64,000 nt of DNA from Bolinopsis microptera (Eukaryota > Ctenophora > Tentaculata > Lobata > Bolinopsidae). The notes below the pieces were generated by a model. The model had not been told where the DNA came from. It was given only the letters and a program-made list of their open reading frames with translations, and ran no database searches. Shown one piece after another: positions 10,236-39,923 of the stretch (position 1 is its first letter; the number at the start of each line of letters is the position of its first letter). The DNA lies in assembly GCF_026151205.1 (NCBI RefSeq), contig NC_087082.1, positions 11,886,997-11,950,996 on the forward strand, read 5' to 3'. Made by a program: the position numbers and the translations under genes.

Positions 10236-11573
10236 GAAGGAAGACAGAGAAGTTCATACAACAAAAAAGAAAATGCTACTTCCACAGCATATACCGCGTG
10301 ATAAGGTGACTACAACTGCAACTGGTGATAATAAAACGACGGATCAGGTTTCAATATTCAATATTTGATCAGGAGGTTGAGTTTAGTTATCTTTTGTAAA
10401 TTTGAAAGGAAATACGTATGAATGGAGGTTACTAGTTAGGAATGGAAACAGCTGGATATAATGAAATGCGTCATCACGTGATACTGATACAAGGCTATGA
10501 TTTATGCTTTCTAGTCATACATAATTGTAACATTTGCGTAATATGATCTAAAGTAGCCGAAAGTACTATTGTGCAATTTTAGATTTAGTTTATTTTATCA
10601 TTGGTACAGTTTTGATTGTCATTAATTTTATTTTAAACTTTGATTCTTTTATTGTATCCTTTTATACTCTACTACATGAATGTTAGTTGGAAACGTTGGT
10701 AAGATAGCAGTAGGGAATTTGATTTACTGTCGGTGGGTGGCCTGTACATCAAGTGAAAAAATTATGAAATGAAAACTCAAATTTTGATTTATCCAATATC
10801 TATTTGAGGCTAGAATAATTCGTAAGGATCAATTTTTACTACATAGAATAATCTCTACTATAATTCAAAGAATTCCCTTTGTACACTGTACATGCACTGT
10901 ACGTACGACCGCCCACGTGCAAATTAGATGAAAAATAGGAATTTAGGTAACAACCAAAAGGTTCCATAGCAACGGTGTTTTAATGCACACATGCACGTGC
11001 AAAGATTGTTTTAACGTCATTTTGATCGGTTTTGTGGTAATTACGTTGTGTTTAAAATGTTCTAAATTTAAATCGGCTGTATCTTCGGTTGAGATGGATA
11101 TTTTTTGATGCGATTTAAACTTTCTTTCAAAGAATACTACTAGCTTCGTCCCTGTTACCACGGGCTTTCTAGTAATCTTATAAAACAAAGATTACAATCA
11201 AAATTATGACATGATTAAATTAAACTAAAAATGGAGTTGACCGCACTCCAGGACCATCAGCCAGATCAGATCCGCGGCAGTGGGGCCCCTAGTTCTGTTG
11301 AACCCAGTCATTCGACAGGATTTAGCAGAGCTATGAGGCTGGCACGAAGAGCAGGTAGTTTTCCACCTTGCTCCCCCCACTGTGGCACAAGTCTGCCTGG
11401 AGAGCAACATCCTGTTTGCCTGGAGAGCAACATCCTGTTTCCTATTTCCAAAACGGTATCCGTCTGTACTACTTGCTGTGATGTTATGTGTGCTATTCTT
11501 TGGGTGAAAACTGTCTTTAGTTTCCGATTGATAAGCATTTCGAATTCTTTGAACGTTCGTTTCTTTTACGTTG
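10236..11573. other. Non-coding stretch
   Basis: No gene recognised. It contains CACGTG at 10475, 10914 and 10994, and a 20-bp tandem duplication (TGCCTGGAGAGCAACATCCT type) near 11395-11440. The overlapping ORFs on both strands at 11225-11680 have no recognisable domain and look like chance. Confidence 0.4.
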
Positions 11574-11791
11574 TCAAACTCTCGGATTTCGTTGATCGTT
11601 AGATGAAGCCTGTTGCAAGCTAGACGGCTGTCCGCTCTCATGGCCTTCACTATAATATATGAACAGGCCCAGAAGAGCACTTCCTAGCATCAGTATGAAG
11701 ATCGCGATGATCAGAGGAGTCGAGTCTTCAATTTCTTTCTGGATAAAATGATCGAGCAGATTATAACGTAACGTAAAAGGAACAAGCGAAT
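11574..11791 (-). CDS. Putative terminal exon of a single-pass membrane protein
   Basis: On the minus strand an acceptor-like TTTGTCTGCACAG is followed by a 218-nt open exon (phase 1) ending in TGA at 11574. It encodes about 72 residues: a short lead with acidic QKEIEDSTP, a strongly hydrophobic segment (LIIAIFILMLGSALLGLFIYY) and a polar tail ending NDQRNPRV. This fits the last exon of a type I membrane protein with a short cytoplasmic tail. No upstream exon was found and the family is not recognised. A chance open frame is possible. Confidence 0.35.
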
Positions 11792-13272
11792 CTGTGCAGA
11801 CAATTTGTTGCTAGGGTATTTATAGTAGCCCACGTGCAGTTGGATCTGCACGTGTAGTTTTCGGAGAGCAATCACTCCGGTGAAAGTGTCTTTGTAGAAT
11901 TGATACAAATGTCAAATTAAATTGCCAATCAGTCGAATCAGTGCAGTGCCATGTGTTTTATTCGTGGTTAAAATCATACTTCGTGTCAGACGCGCGAACC
12001 TGGTTGTATGATATCGTGTTATGTTGCACGCGAGTTCGTGTTGTAAGCTAACTGGATATTATAAAATGGCTCAGTTGTATAACAAGATAATATAATCCGG
12101 CGATTGTAATAATCTTTTCTTCCCCTGTAAGCTAATGAAATGCTTATTTTACATATCTGTAACACTACTAACGAACCATTCATGACCCTAACGAACCATT
12201 CATGACCCTTCGTATTTCCGGACTTTTCAGGGAACCAGCTTAGTTACACGAGATCAGACGATATTGGCCGAAGTCCGAAACCTAATACTCTAATAGAGTA
12301 ATAGCTTAAGAAGAATGGACGCAAGTAAAGTGTGCGCTGTCTATCTTTCCCAAGTGCCCTCATGTCCTGTTAACGTTTGACTCATCATTATGCTAGCAGA
12401 AGTTAAATGGTATGTATGTTATCAAATTAGCGTTATTTGACCCTCATCAATAAGATAATAATATGATGAGCATGGTGTAAAGAAGTCATCAAGTTTTATT
12501 TTAAAGGTTTGTCAACAGCTGCTTTGCTTTCGATATGCACGCTGCTTATAATGTACAGGAATGTCTATAGCCTATAGTGTACAGGAATGTTTCTAACTCT
12601 ATAAGCAAACTTACTTCCCCTCAATACTTCTATCTTGAGGGACCTCACTCCCTTCTCTCTCTCTCTCTCTCTCTCTCTGTATATTGAAACAGTTCTCTCT
12701 TCATCTGCAGTGCGTTGTGAGATAGTTGCAGATTAATTGGGTACAATATGTTTGCTTGTTTTGGATATTTATAGTACAATACAGTGTATAAGAAGGTGTG
12801 CCGTCCTCTTATAATGAATCAGGTTTGCAATCTTTAACAACGTTCAATGTTCTTTCTTGATGCTGTTTCAAATGATCTTGAAGAATGATAATTGGATATC
12901 ACGTCTTTTTCTATTTTTGATTTACAAAACAGACTTGAGAACTTGTACAAACTACAATCTATGACCTTCAAAGCGTAAAGCTCAATCCCCTAAAAGAGGG
13001 TATTTTTCGGAGCTTGTCAGTGGAGTTGGTCCTACATTATCGTATCTAATAATAGATTCAGAAGGCAGATAACCTGAGTTTACTAACTTACTATTAATTA
13101 CAAAAAACCCGATCATTGGAATCAAAATTTTTCTGCCGGCCCAAATTCCAATTTTCGTTACTTTTTGGTGATAGCCGCCACTAGCCACCTGCCACAGCCG
13201 TCTTATATGTCTTTCTAAGCAGCACTAAAGTTCAACTACTAAAGTTATACCAATAAATAGCCCCTATTTCAG
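11792..13272. other. Non-coding stretch
   Basis: Two CACGTG sites lie 18 bp apart (11831 and 11849). There is an 18-bp tandem duplication near 12173-12209, a (CT)n tract at about 12652-12679, and a GTACAGGAATGT motif repeated near 12553-12590. No exon recognised. Confidence 0.4.
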
Positions 13273-13467
13273 GACCTGTCCAGCGGGGACTGCAGTACGC
13301 TAAATTGCCTCCTTGTCTGCTATCGTCGTGCTGCACAGTCCTGGGGAAAGGAGGAGCTCCGTCAACCTTGTCAACCTGACGACCGGTATGGGGTTATTCC
13401 TGAGAGTAAACCTGACGAAGTAGAGAATGAGAAGAAGGAAGAGGAGGAAACAGATGACAGCATGTGA
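13273..13467 (+). CDS. Putative terminal exon, acidic C-terminus, family unknown
   Basis: A good acceptor (AGCCCCTATTTCAG) precedes 64 open codons and TGA at 13465-13467. The product starts DLSSGDCSTLNCLLVCYRRA, continues through a charged stretch (WGKEELRQPC, RYGVIPESKPDE) and ends in a Glu/Asp-rich tail. The composition and GC content are clearly more coding-like than the flanks. The last bases also read as a weak donor (GCAT|GTGAGG), so the exon might continue. No upstream partner exon was identified and I do not recognise the family. Confidence 0.5.
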   Translation, partial: DLSSGDCSTLNCLLVCYRRAAQSWGKEELRQPCQPDDRYGVIPESKPDEVENEKKEEEETDDSM

Positions 13468-14480
13468 GGATTTATTTTGTTTGCTTTCGTGAAATTTTAA
13501 ACTTGAAAAGAAACTGATCTCCCTGTTGCTCGAATGCTATGATTCGAAACAGCTGTTAAATTTATCAACAGAATTGCTAATTTATCCACCAGTATAATGG
13601 GCCTAGGTCAGTATTTTAGTTAAAATTTTAAACCAGCTGAAAATTTTAAAATTTAGCGCTGCCGTGCGCACGTTGCACGTTTATTATACTGAGACTTGAA
13701 AAGTCCACTTTCATCTTTTCAAAACACGTTTTTACATTTTCATAATGAATCTCGTGCGCTATATAAATATCTTAAACATTCTAGCCCAGTTTCATGTACC
13801 GCGGTTTCACATTATAAATCGTGATGATATCTCGAGATAATTCTCCCCTTCCCCCAATTATGGAGCTCTCATCACCCCCGCAAGATACCCGTCACCTGTC
13901 ACCTCTTACCCACTGTCCCTCTCTTATCTGGTGCAGGCTGCACGTTCTTTTGTCCGGTCTTGTCTTTCTTTGTTTCGTTGTAGTGCTCAAGTGTGTTCTG
14001 CGATGTGAAGTTCTGGTTATGCTTTTTGAATTTCCCTTGAAATATCAGATCACCCGACGCTGAGTGTGATAGAGGTAGAGGTATTCAAAGAATTCAAATG
14101 GTTCCGGGTTTTTACATTCCAGCTGTTGTACAGGACTGAGAATTTCTGTAGTTTTATATTATTGTGTTGATGCTTTATACCTCACTCGTAGGGGTAAATT
14201 TTACGAAAAGAGTTGAGACTAGGAAACGATTGAAACGGGATTGTTTTTGTCAAAACTGAACAACGATTTAGCAGGCAGTCAGACCCTCACTACTGTGAGA
14301 GTTTATCCCCTTACCACTTTAGGTCCGTCAAAATTAGGTCTGATGTTTAGTTGGCCCGGTAAATAAATTCTGAATATTAATGTATGTGCCACGGTTCACG
14401 GTACGTTTCACGGACCACGGTACGTTTCACGCGGTACCAACCGCCATTTGACTACCCTACCAAGCTTCACTTAACTAGAC
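13468..14480. other. Non-coding stretch
   Basis: I see no gene, RNA or element. A short duplication GGTACGTTTCACG occurs twice near 14400-14432. Confidence 0.4.
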
Positions 14481-14675
14481 TTCCTGCGTTTCTGCTAAAC
14501 TTGGTTGTAGATTGCGAACTGTAAAGCACAGAGGAACACGCTGTGCTCCTGCGTTTCTGCTAAACTTGGTTGTAGATTGCGGCCTGTAAAGCACAGAGGA
14601 ACACGCTGTGCTCCTGCGTTTCTGCTGAACTTGGTTGCAGATTGCGAACTGTAAAGCACAGCGGAACACGCTGTG
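14481..14675. repeat. 65-bp tandem repeat, 3 copies
   Basis: Exactly three 65-bp units, each running from TCCTGCGTTTCTGCT to GAACACGCTGTG, differing at only a few positions. Confidence 0.9.
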
Positions 14676-16166
14676 AAATTACCTTCTCTATTTTACACGT
14701 GCGCGTTTACTTCGTCCGCGTTTAAATTTAATCTATACACCGTTTTATACGTCATACAGATTACATTTCGTTCGTATACTCTTATTCTTTTCTTCCCTTA
14801 CGAGATTGTAGTACAATGAAAATCCTTACTCCGTTCTAGTTTACTGCAGGTCGACTGTTTCCAGGATTCTGACGGTCCAGGAATTTAGTTCCACACGTAC
14901 CATTCCGTGGTACTATAATTACAACTTTCTGGAATAAAGTGGTGGTTTTGTTCGGGGTTATCCTGGCCAGTGTACCAGTACAGTACATGAGTACAGTAGT
15001 ACAGAGTGCACCATTGCTCCTTCCTGGTTGTGTGTATTGAATGTTTGCTCTCGCCTCTCTGCTCCTCTGACTCTCGTGCAGTTTAATTCCGCTTATAATT
15101 CGTACCAGAAACTTTGTACTCGTGACCGGATATTAAACTCTGGTGTATTTATTGATACATTTTTCTGAGGAATTCTTCGGGACCTTAGATTATTTCATGC
15201 TTGGCATTGGTTATATTGATCAAGATACAGCGATGATGTCGATACTAATTACTAGATTGAGTGAATGTTTTAATTAATAAGCCATGCTTGATTCTATTAA
15301 TCACGAACTGTCTAAAGACCCAAAATAGTCAAGTTGTTTGTTTTTAACGTTATCACTAGTACAGCAGTTTAGTTGATCACTAACAGCTAACCGCTTCTTA
15401 CACAAGATGTCGGGCTAAAAACCAGCCATTTCACGTGTACCTGCATTGTGTTTAAACAGGAGATCAAATAAATTCACAACAAAAGGTGACGAGTGGCTTT
15501 ATCTTACGAATTTTCCCAATTTAAAATGTTCACCAACAATATTTGCCCACCAGAAACCCCCGTCTAAAAAGCTCGCCATAAATTAGGCTGTCAGTTGTGC
15601 TGTGTGACAGCCCGAACGTTAGCTGTTATTTGCGTCAAAATATGAAGTTTTGTTACTGTAATTCCCGTGAAAAGGTGAACTTTGACTGTTGTGACGTTTG
15701 TTTAGTAAAGCCCGGAGCGAACACCAATAGTTAACTAATTGTTGGACGACATTCCCTGTTATATCTTGATGGACTGTGTCATATCTCCGTATTATTATCT
15801 ATCTGGCATTCGTTTCGTTGGTTGTGCGCGCGCCAATCGACACCAAATATTCTACTACTACTAGCGCTATTAGTTAAGATGTTCGTTGCTTTACTTTTAC
15901 TTTACTTTTATTTTTCTGGTATTTAATTTAATATATACATTACATACATTTACCTATATTCCTATTATCTTATCGTTTACTTAATTTTCTCTTATTAATC
16001 TTAATTATCTCTCCCGTGTATTTGAATAGAAATACTTTCATAATTTCTATAAATGAACAATGAACATCTAGCTGCGTTGGAATCCATCTAGTCACCTATA
16101 ATATTAGCAATATAATCATTATGTAGCTATTAGTATTATAACGTAATAAATAGTAATATCGCATCC
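14676..16166. other. Non-coding stretch
   Basis: Nothing with coding character was found. There is one CACGTG at 15432 and a TTACTTT-rich run near 15890-15915. Confidence 0.4.
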
Positions 16167-16252
16167 ATAGACCAGCTGCTCTGGGCAACAATCACATACA
16201 TAGACCAGCTGCTCGGGGCAACAATCACATACATAGACCAGATGCTCTGGGC
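16167..16252. repeat. 33-bp tandem repeat, ~2.6 copies
   Basis: The unit begins ATAGACCAGCTGCTC and continues through GGGCAACAATCACATAC. The third copy is partial and diverged. Confidence 0.85.
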
Positions 16253-16970
16253 TACATTTTGTGATATAGCACAGAATATTATGACGAAGAATTGTTGCTG
16301 TTCATTGCAACACACACTTTTAACTTCTTAATACCCACCTTGTGACAAAGCCCCAAAAAGCACCTTCCTCCGGCAATCTGCAGCTTGACATAGCGGTAAT
16401 GTGTAATACTCATGACATGACATGCGAGGGACCTTCAAATTTCTTAGAGATCATTCTGAACAATCTGTGATATACCTCACAATACTACCAGGCAATCAGC
16501 CGTCAAGCCACCCCATTGGTCGAGACAACACCACGTGACTTCACATCTTGTCCCTGATTGGTTGTTTATCATCATTCAGACAAGCTGATGGAGAGCTAGT
16601 CAGTGAAAGCAGTATTAATGACATTTTCACTTTTCAGAACTAAGTGCCTAATACAATTAAGATATAACATCTAAACAGTTTTATTCCTGTTCCATATGAT
16701 CGAGGATAGTCAGGGCTACAAAACCTGACCAAGTTTAGCTCAATCCAGTACTGCGCGTTTGAGATATGAGGTTAAATATACCAAAAATAGGGGTTTTCTG
16801 GTGTGACATCATTGTAATTTTTTTGGAGTATAACCTCAATATCTCACAAACTATCCATTTGTGGTCTTTCTGAGTTACACTATCTGTTTCCTCTGGCAAT
16901 TTCGGTTCAGAGTCAATTAAGTTTGAAACAAAATCTCAGTATATGTGGAAGGACTGAGGATATCAAGTTT
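16253..16970. promoter_or_regulatory. CCAAT/E-box cluster in non-coding DNA
   Basis: Two ATTGG (inverted CCAAT) elements at about 16515 and 16556 flank a CACGTG at 16532. This is the same E-box plus CCAAT pairing seen at 20.2, 24.2, 26.2 and 45.6 kb. No start site or gene is visible nearby, so promoter or enhancer function is only inferred. The rest of the stretch shows nothing. Confidence 0.3.
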
Positions 16971-16975
16971 GTAAA

Positions 16976-17003
16976 CGCGCGCGCGCGCGCGCGCGCACAC
17001 ACA
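16976..17003. repeat. (CG)n-(CA)n tract
   Basis: 21 nt of uninterrupted alternating CG (16976-16996) followed by a short CA run. It is preceded by GTTTGTAAACG, the same lead as the second tract at 17156. Confidence 0.95.
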
Positions 17004-17155
17004 CATATAATGACCTCATATCTTCCACATTTAATGATTTTTTATAGAAATTCTTTCACCATCCTGTAGCACTCATGTGCTGAGTAGGATAGCATTCAAA
17101 TCATGTCTTTAAAAGCTTTAGATAGATACTGAGGGAGAAAATTCATGTTTGTAAA

Positions 17156-17178
17156 CGCGCGCGCGCGCGCGCGCGCGC
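17156..17178. repeat. (CG)n tract
   Basis: 23 nt of uninterrupted alternating CG, again directly after GTTTGTAAA, 180 bp downstream of the first tract. Confidence 0.95.
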
Positions 17179-17810
17179 ATGGCCCACTGCCCAGACTATA
17201 TCAATGGACGGGAGGATTAAAGTACTTTCATACACACCAGCATGCTCATTGATGGCTTAAAAGGAAGCTAAGACATACTCCTATCAGATCCACCATAAGT
17301 TAGATACCATAATAATCATTAAATGTGTCTAAAATGAGGAAGCTTTGACAAGTGCGAGTGGTTTTGGCAAATTTTGGTATGAAATGGGCCCTGAGATTAT
17401 ATTTTTCTCATTAAAATCACATATATCACGAATATTTATGTGTGTTGGGTGTATCCTCATTGGTATCAACCATTTCAATCATCTAGAGCAGCTTTCCTGA
17501 TTCTTTATCTCATGAAAATGGGCAAAAAAGCTCATAAACAGTCCAAAATCGGTCATTTTCGCCGCTTTAATAACCTCATTCCTGGCACCCAGAACACTTT
17601 GGGTACTCAAAACATGATTTTTCGGATACCTCAGACCCCTAACTAGCACATGGAGCCAAAAAGAACAGCATGTAGGGACTTCTAAATTTTCATGGTTGAG
17701 AACCCAATGTCACACTATTCGTTCATTAATCCTGCTTTCACTGCTGTGAGACTTTTTACTTGTCGGGCTAATTAATTACATGAACGTAACGGTGCGAGGT
17801 TCTCTGGTCT
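17179..17810. other. Non-coding stretch
   Basis: No recognisable feature. A 68-codon ORF at 17440 lacks any domain or splice context. Confidence 0.4.
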
Positions 17811-17902
17811 CGTGACCTCCTCTCTGAGAACACGTGACCTCCTATCTAAGAGCACGTAACCTCCTCTCTGAGAACTCGTGACCTCCTCTCTGGGGACACG
17901 TG
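17811..17902. repeat. 22-bp tandem repeat carrying E-box-like CGTGACC, ~4 copies
   Basis: Four units of CGTGACCTCCTCTCTGAGAACA type. The junctions create CACGTG in some copies (17831 and 17897) and one-base variants in the others. Confidence 0.85.
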
Positions 17903-18456
17903 GGAAGGTTTAGCTTGTCACGTGGTTTTCTTCGAACACTGTTGAGAATCGTGGTGGTTACTAACGTTGTTTGACGATCTTGAACACGTGTGTCTCAACG
18001 TGATCCTATGCCGAAATATCACTGCTTCTTTCTTTCACCCAGGCAAGTTTATTTGATTGAAATGCATTTGCATATGATCGTAATTTAGATAACAATTTTT
18101 AACTGACAATTTAATTAATTCTCGTTTATCGCCTTGAAGCTGCGTACACATAATGCATCGAACATATTTGCACGTATTTTTTCTGATTCATGCGATTTAG
18201 ACGTCTGACATGATCGAACTACCGGCTATACCTTCAGTCAAGCTATTATATATGGGAGGGGGACTCAATGATATTAAAACGATCTGTCTCTCTATCTCTC
18301 AGATCTCAAGCTACCACACTTCTACTTACTGTTCGTTGATTTCTTGTCTTGAATTAATTAATAAGTTACAGTATATCAGTTGTGATAACACAAATGTGTC
18401 TTAATGTGCACATCGGTTCAAACCAGTTTTGTTCTAGAAAAAGAATCGCAACTAGT

Positions 18457-18497
18457 ATTGTTAACGTACCTTACTAGTAGTAAGGTACGTTAACAAT
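18457..18497. repeat. Perfect 41-nt palindrome
   Basis: 20-bp arms around a single G. The left arm starts ATTGTTAACGTACC and the right arm ends GGTACGTTAACAAT. There are no mismatches. Confidence 0.95.
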
Positions 18498-19097
18498 CCC
18501 CTCAAATCACGATGTGTCTGATTTAAACTCTTGTATAAAATATGTAAGTTGTTTAATTCGTTTTTTTGAAGCAGAACCAGATAAAATGTTTGACCTTTTG
18601 ACCGTGTATTTCGTGAAGAAATTGTGCTGTTTCCATGTTTTAATCACTCAAAACGTCAGTAAAGAAATTCTTCAGAATTATCAGCTAAAGATACGTATTT
18701 AGTATGTAATATGTAATATGTATACGTACCTTTTATGAAAACGCTAGATTTCTAACAGCATTTTCTGCTCCCAAAGCTAGATCCATTGCAAAATGTTAAA
18801 TACTACTTAAAGTTAACGCACATATTATATATATATTCGCCACCCGACTGTATTTCCAGCACACTGTCAAAGTTCTGGCAACGCCCGTTTTATTATTAGC
18901 GTCAGTTGACAAGGTTGCTGGCTGCAGGCCCACTACTGCACCACTACCCTTAACATCGCCAATTATTGAAGTTGTGTGCCCACCAGGAATCCTACCAAGT
19001 TACATTTAGATTTACTTTTAATTTAGTGCACTTTATATATGTACGAAAACGATTAGTGTACCAGAGTCCAGAGTTTATATAGAATATATGAAATATA
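18498..19097. other. Non-coding stretch
   Basis: AT-rich. A 62-codon ORF at 18514 is not supported by any motif. Confidence 0.4.
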
Positions 19098-19285
19098 TAC
19101 AGGGAATATATAGACAGAAATATATAGGCAGAAATATATACGCAGAAATATATATGCAGAAACATATAGGCAGAAACATATTATAGGCAGAAATATATAG
19201 GCAGAAATATATAGGCAGATACATATATTCTAATAGGCAAAAATATATAGGCAGATATAATTATATATAATAGGCAGAAATATTT
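19098..19285. repeat. ~14-bp AT-rich minisatellite
   Basis: About a dozen imperfect copies of an AATATATAGGCAGA-type unit with short insertions between some copies. Confidence 0.85.
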
Positions 19286-20219
19286 CCCGCCCGAGACTAT
19301 TTGTCTAGAATCCCTGAATTCACTTGACTGTCAAGTGTCCGTTACATCACAGTTGAATAACTCACTTCAGTCTAAGTACTTGAGTACGCGTTTTAAACTA
19401 TCAGTATCATTTCCAACAGTGCAGCACTACTTCACACTGCAATGCACGGCGCAGACTATCACAGCCTGAAAGTTCACCACCCGTATCAATGAACCTTTGA
19501 CCACTAGCTCTGAAAAACATGTTATTCGTTACAATATGTAACTTATTGTAACGAAATTGCCGCGACATTATAAACATAGTGTTCGGACACGGGGTTTAAA
19601 AGGAGGAATGAATGGTCAATGCAACATGCAGTGTGGACTGTGTGGTCTGGTGGAAAGAGGGCTAATTGTTAAATAATTGAGATTTTGTCAGGTTCCAAGG
19701 ACATGGCTGTTGTAGTTCCGACCTTCTTCAGCCTCATCACACTTCGTTCAACTAGACTGAGTACAGCTAGCTTAAATTTAGTCTGATAACTATTTGGCTT
19801 CGAGTCTTTGTTTAGATTTTATATATATGCCCCTTTATAGCAGCTCATATTTGATCCTTGTAGTGTTTCTCAATTGCTAAGTATTGAGCATTAAGTCAGG
19901 AATAAAGTCATGCTATAAGGATATAGTGCGTGCGGCCAGTCTGTCAGCTTTTGGCGCATATTTTATGCCAAAAATATTTCTTCCGTTGTTTAACACGTAT
20001 ATTAAACGGTAGGGCACCATTTTTGGGGGCCATCCAGGACACAAATCAAGAAAGGAGCAAAACTGGCACTGATAAAATAGTAACAGATATGTCTGTTAAA
20101 GTTGGTGATAAATGAATGGTTGATATAATGGGGATACACTTTCTAGGGATAAATCTCCTGACTCAGTATGACACTAGAAAAGCGTATATATATCATGCCA
20201 CTAATTCAACTGTCGTTCT
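19286..20219. other. Non-coding stretch upstream of the DYRK promoter
   Basis: No exon recognised. Short plus-strand ORFs at 19930 and 20116 run towards the promoter region but have no coding signature. Confidence 0.4.
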
Positions 20220-20512
20220 TAACGTGTTGAAAACCTCTCCGTCACGTGAACCACCCATCTCGCGCCCTCATTGGCTCCCTGCCAACAACGTGACCGAATC
20301 CTCGGTTCTGATAGGTGGTGACGTCACAAACAGTAGCACGTGTGTTTTAAATAATTGCTGTGTGATGGAACGCTAGCGCTTACGAGACCGTACTGTTTCC
20401 CGATGTGTACACCCAGTTGAGTAGTCTTTTAGCTGTAGTCACACGTTCTCTTGTAGTCAGTAGTCACCCTTACACAAACTCGCTGTAGTCACATTGTCAT
20501 CGCCCGGTCATC
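20220..20512 (+). promoter_or_regulatory. DYRK-like gene promoter / 5' UTR region
   Basis: Just upstream of the kinase start codon are CACGTG (20243-20248), an inverted CCAAT (ATTGG 20270-20274), a consensus CRE TGACGTCA (20319-20326) and another CACGTG (20337-20342), all in a locally GC-richer patch. There is no clear TATA box. This pattern suits a TATA-less promoter bound by bHLH-zip, NF-Y and CREB/ATF factors. The transcription start is not determined. Confidence 0.5.
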
Positions 20513-39530
<19,018 letters not shown>

Positions 39531-39923
39531 ATTACTTTTTTAAGGTTTTACAAACAATTTTACAAGCTTTATAAATTTACCGGAAATCTTTCGTCGTAGA
39601 AAATAGACAATAGATATGTGGTATGTTGGCACATTGCCCATGAAGATTTTCTGACGAACGCAGACCAACTGATGCTCTGTAGTATTACATAGCATATCTC
39701 ACCTTCTCAACACTAAATGGGTCCACGTTATACAATCAGAGAATCAGGAAGCACAGAAAAGCATTTTGTAAGCATAAGATGGTTTGGTGTATGAAATAAG
39801 CACAACTTTCATAATAAACATAATCTTTTCTAAAAATAATAATATTGGACACCTAAATTCGTCTTTTTCTGAGAGTGAGATAATTTAAGTGCTAAATTCC
39901 TAAATAAATTGACCAATTATTGA
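39531..39923. terminator. Convergent 3' region between DYRK and GPCR
   Basis: 393 bp between the two convergent stop codons. AATAAA at 39813-39818 can serve the plus-strand kinase transcript. No obvious AATAAA for the minus-strand GPCR transcript is present between 39531 and 39923. Confidence 0.5.

Noticed and set aside
11225-11680. Overlapping 151-codon minus and 123-codon plus ORFs
   Set aside because: No domain; they overlap each other and the better-supported membrane-tail exon in another frame.
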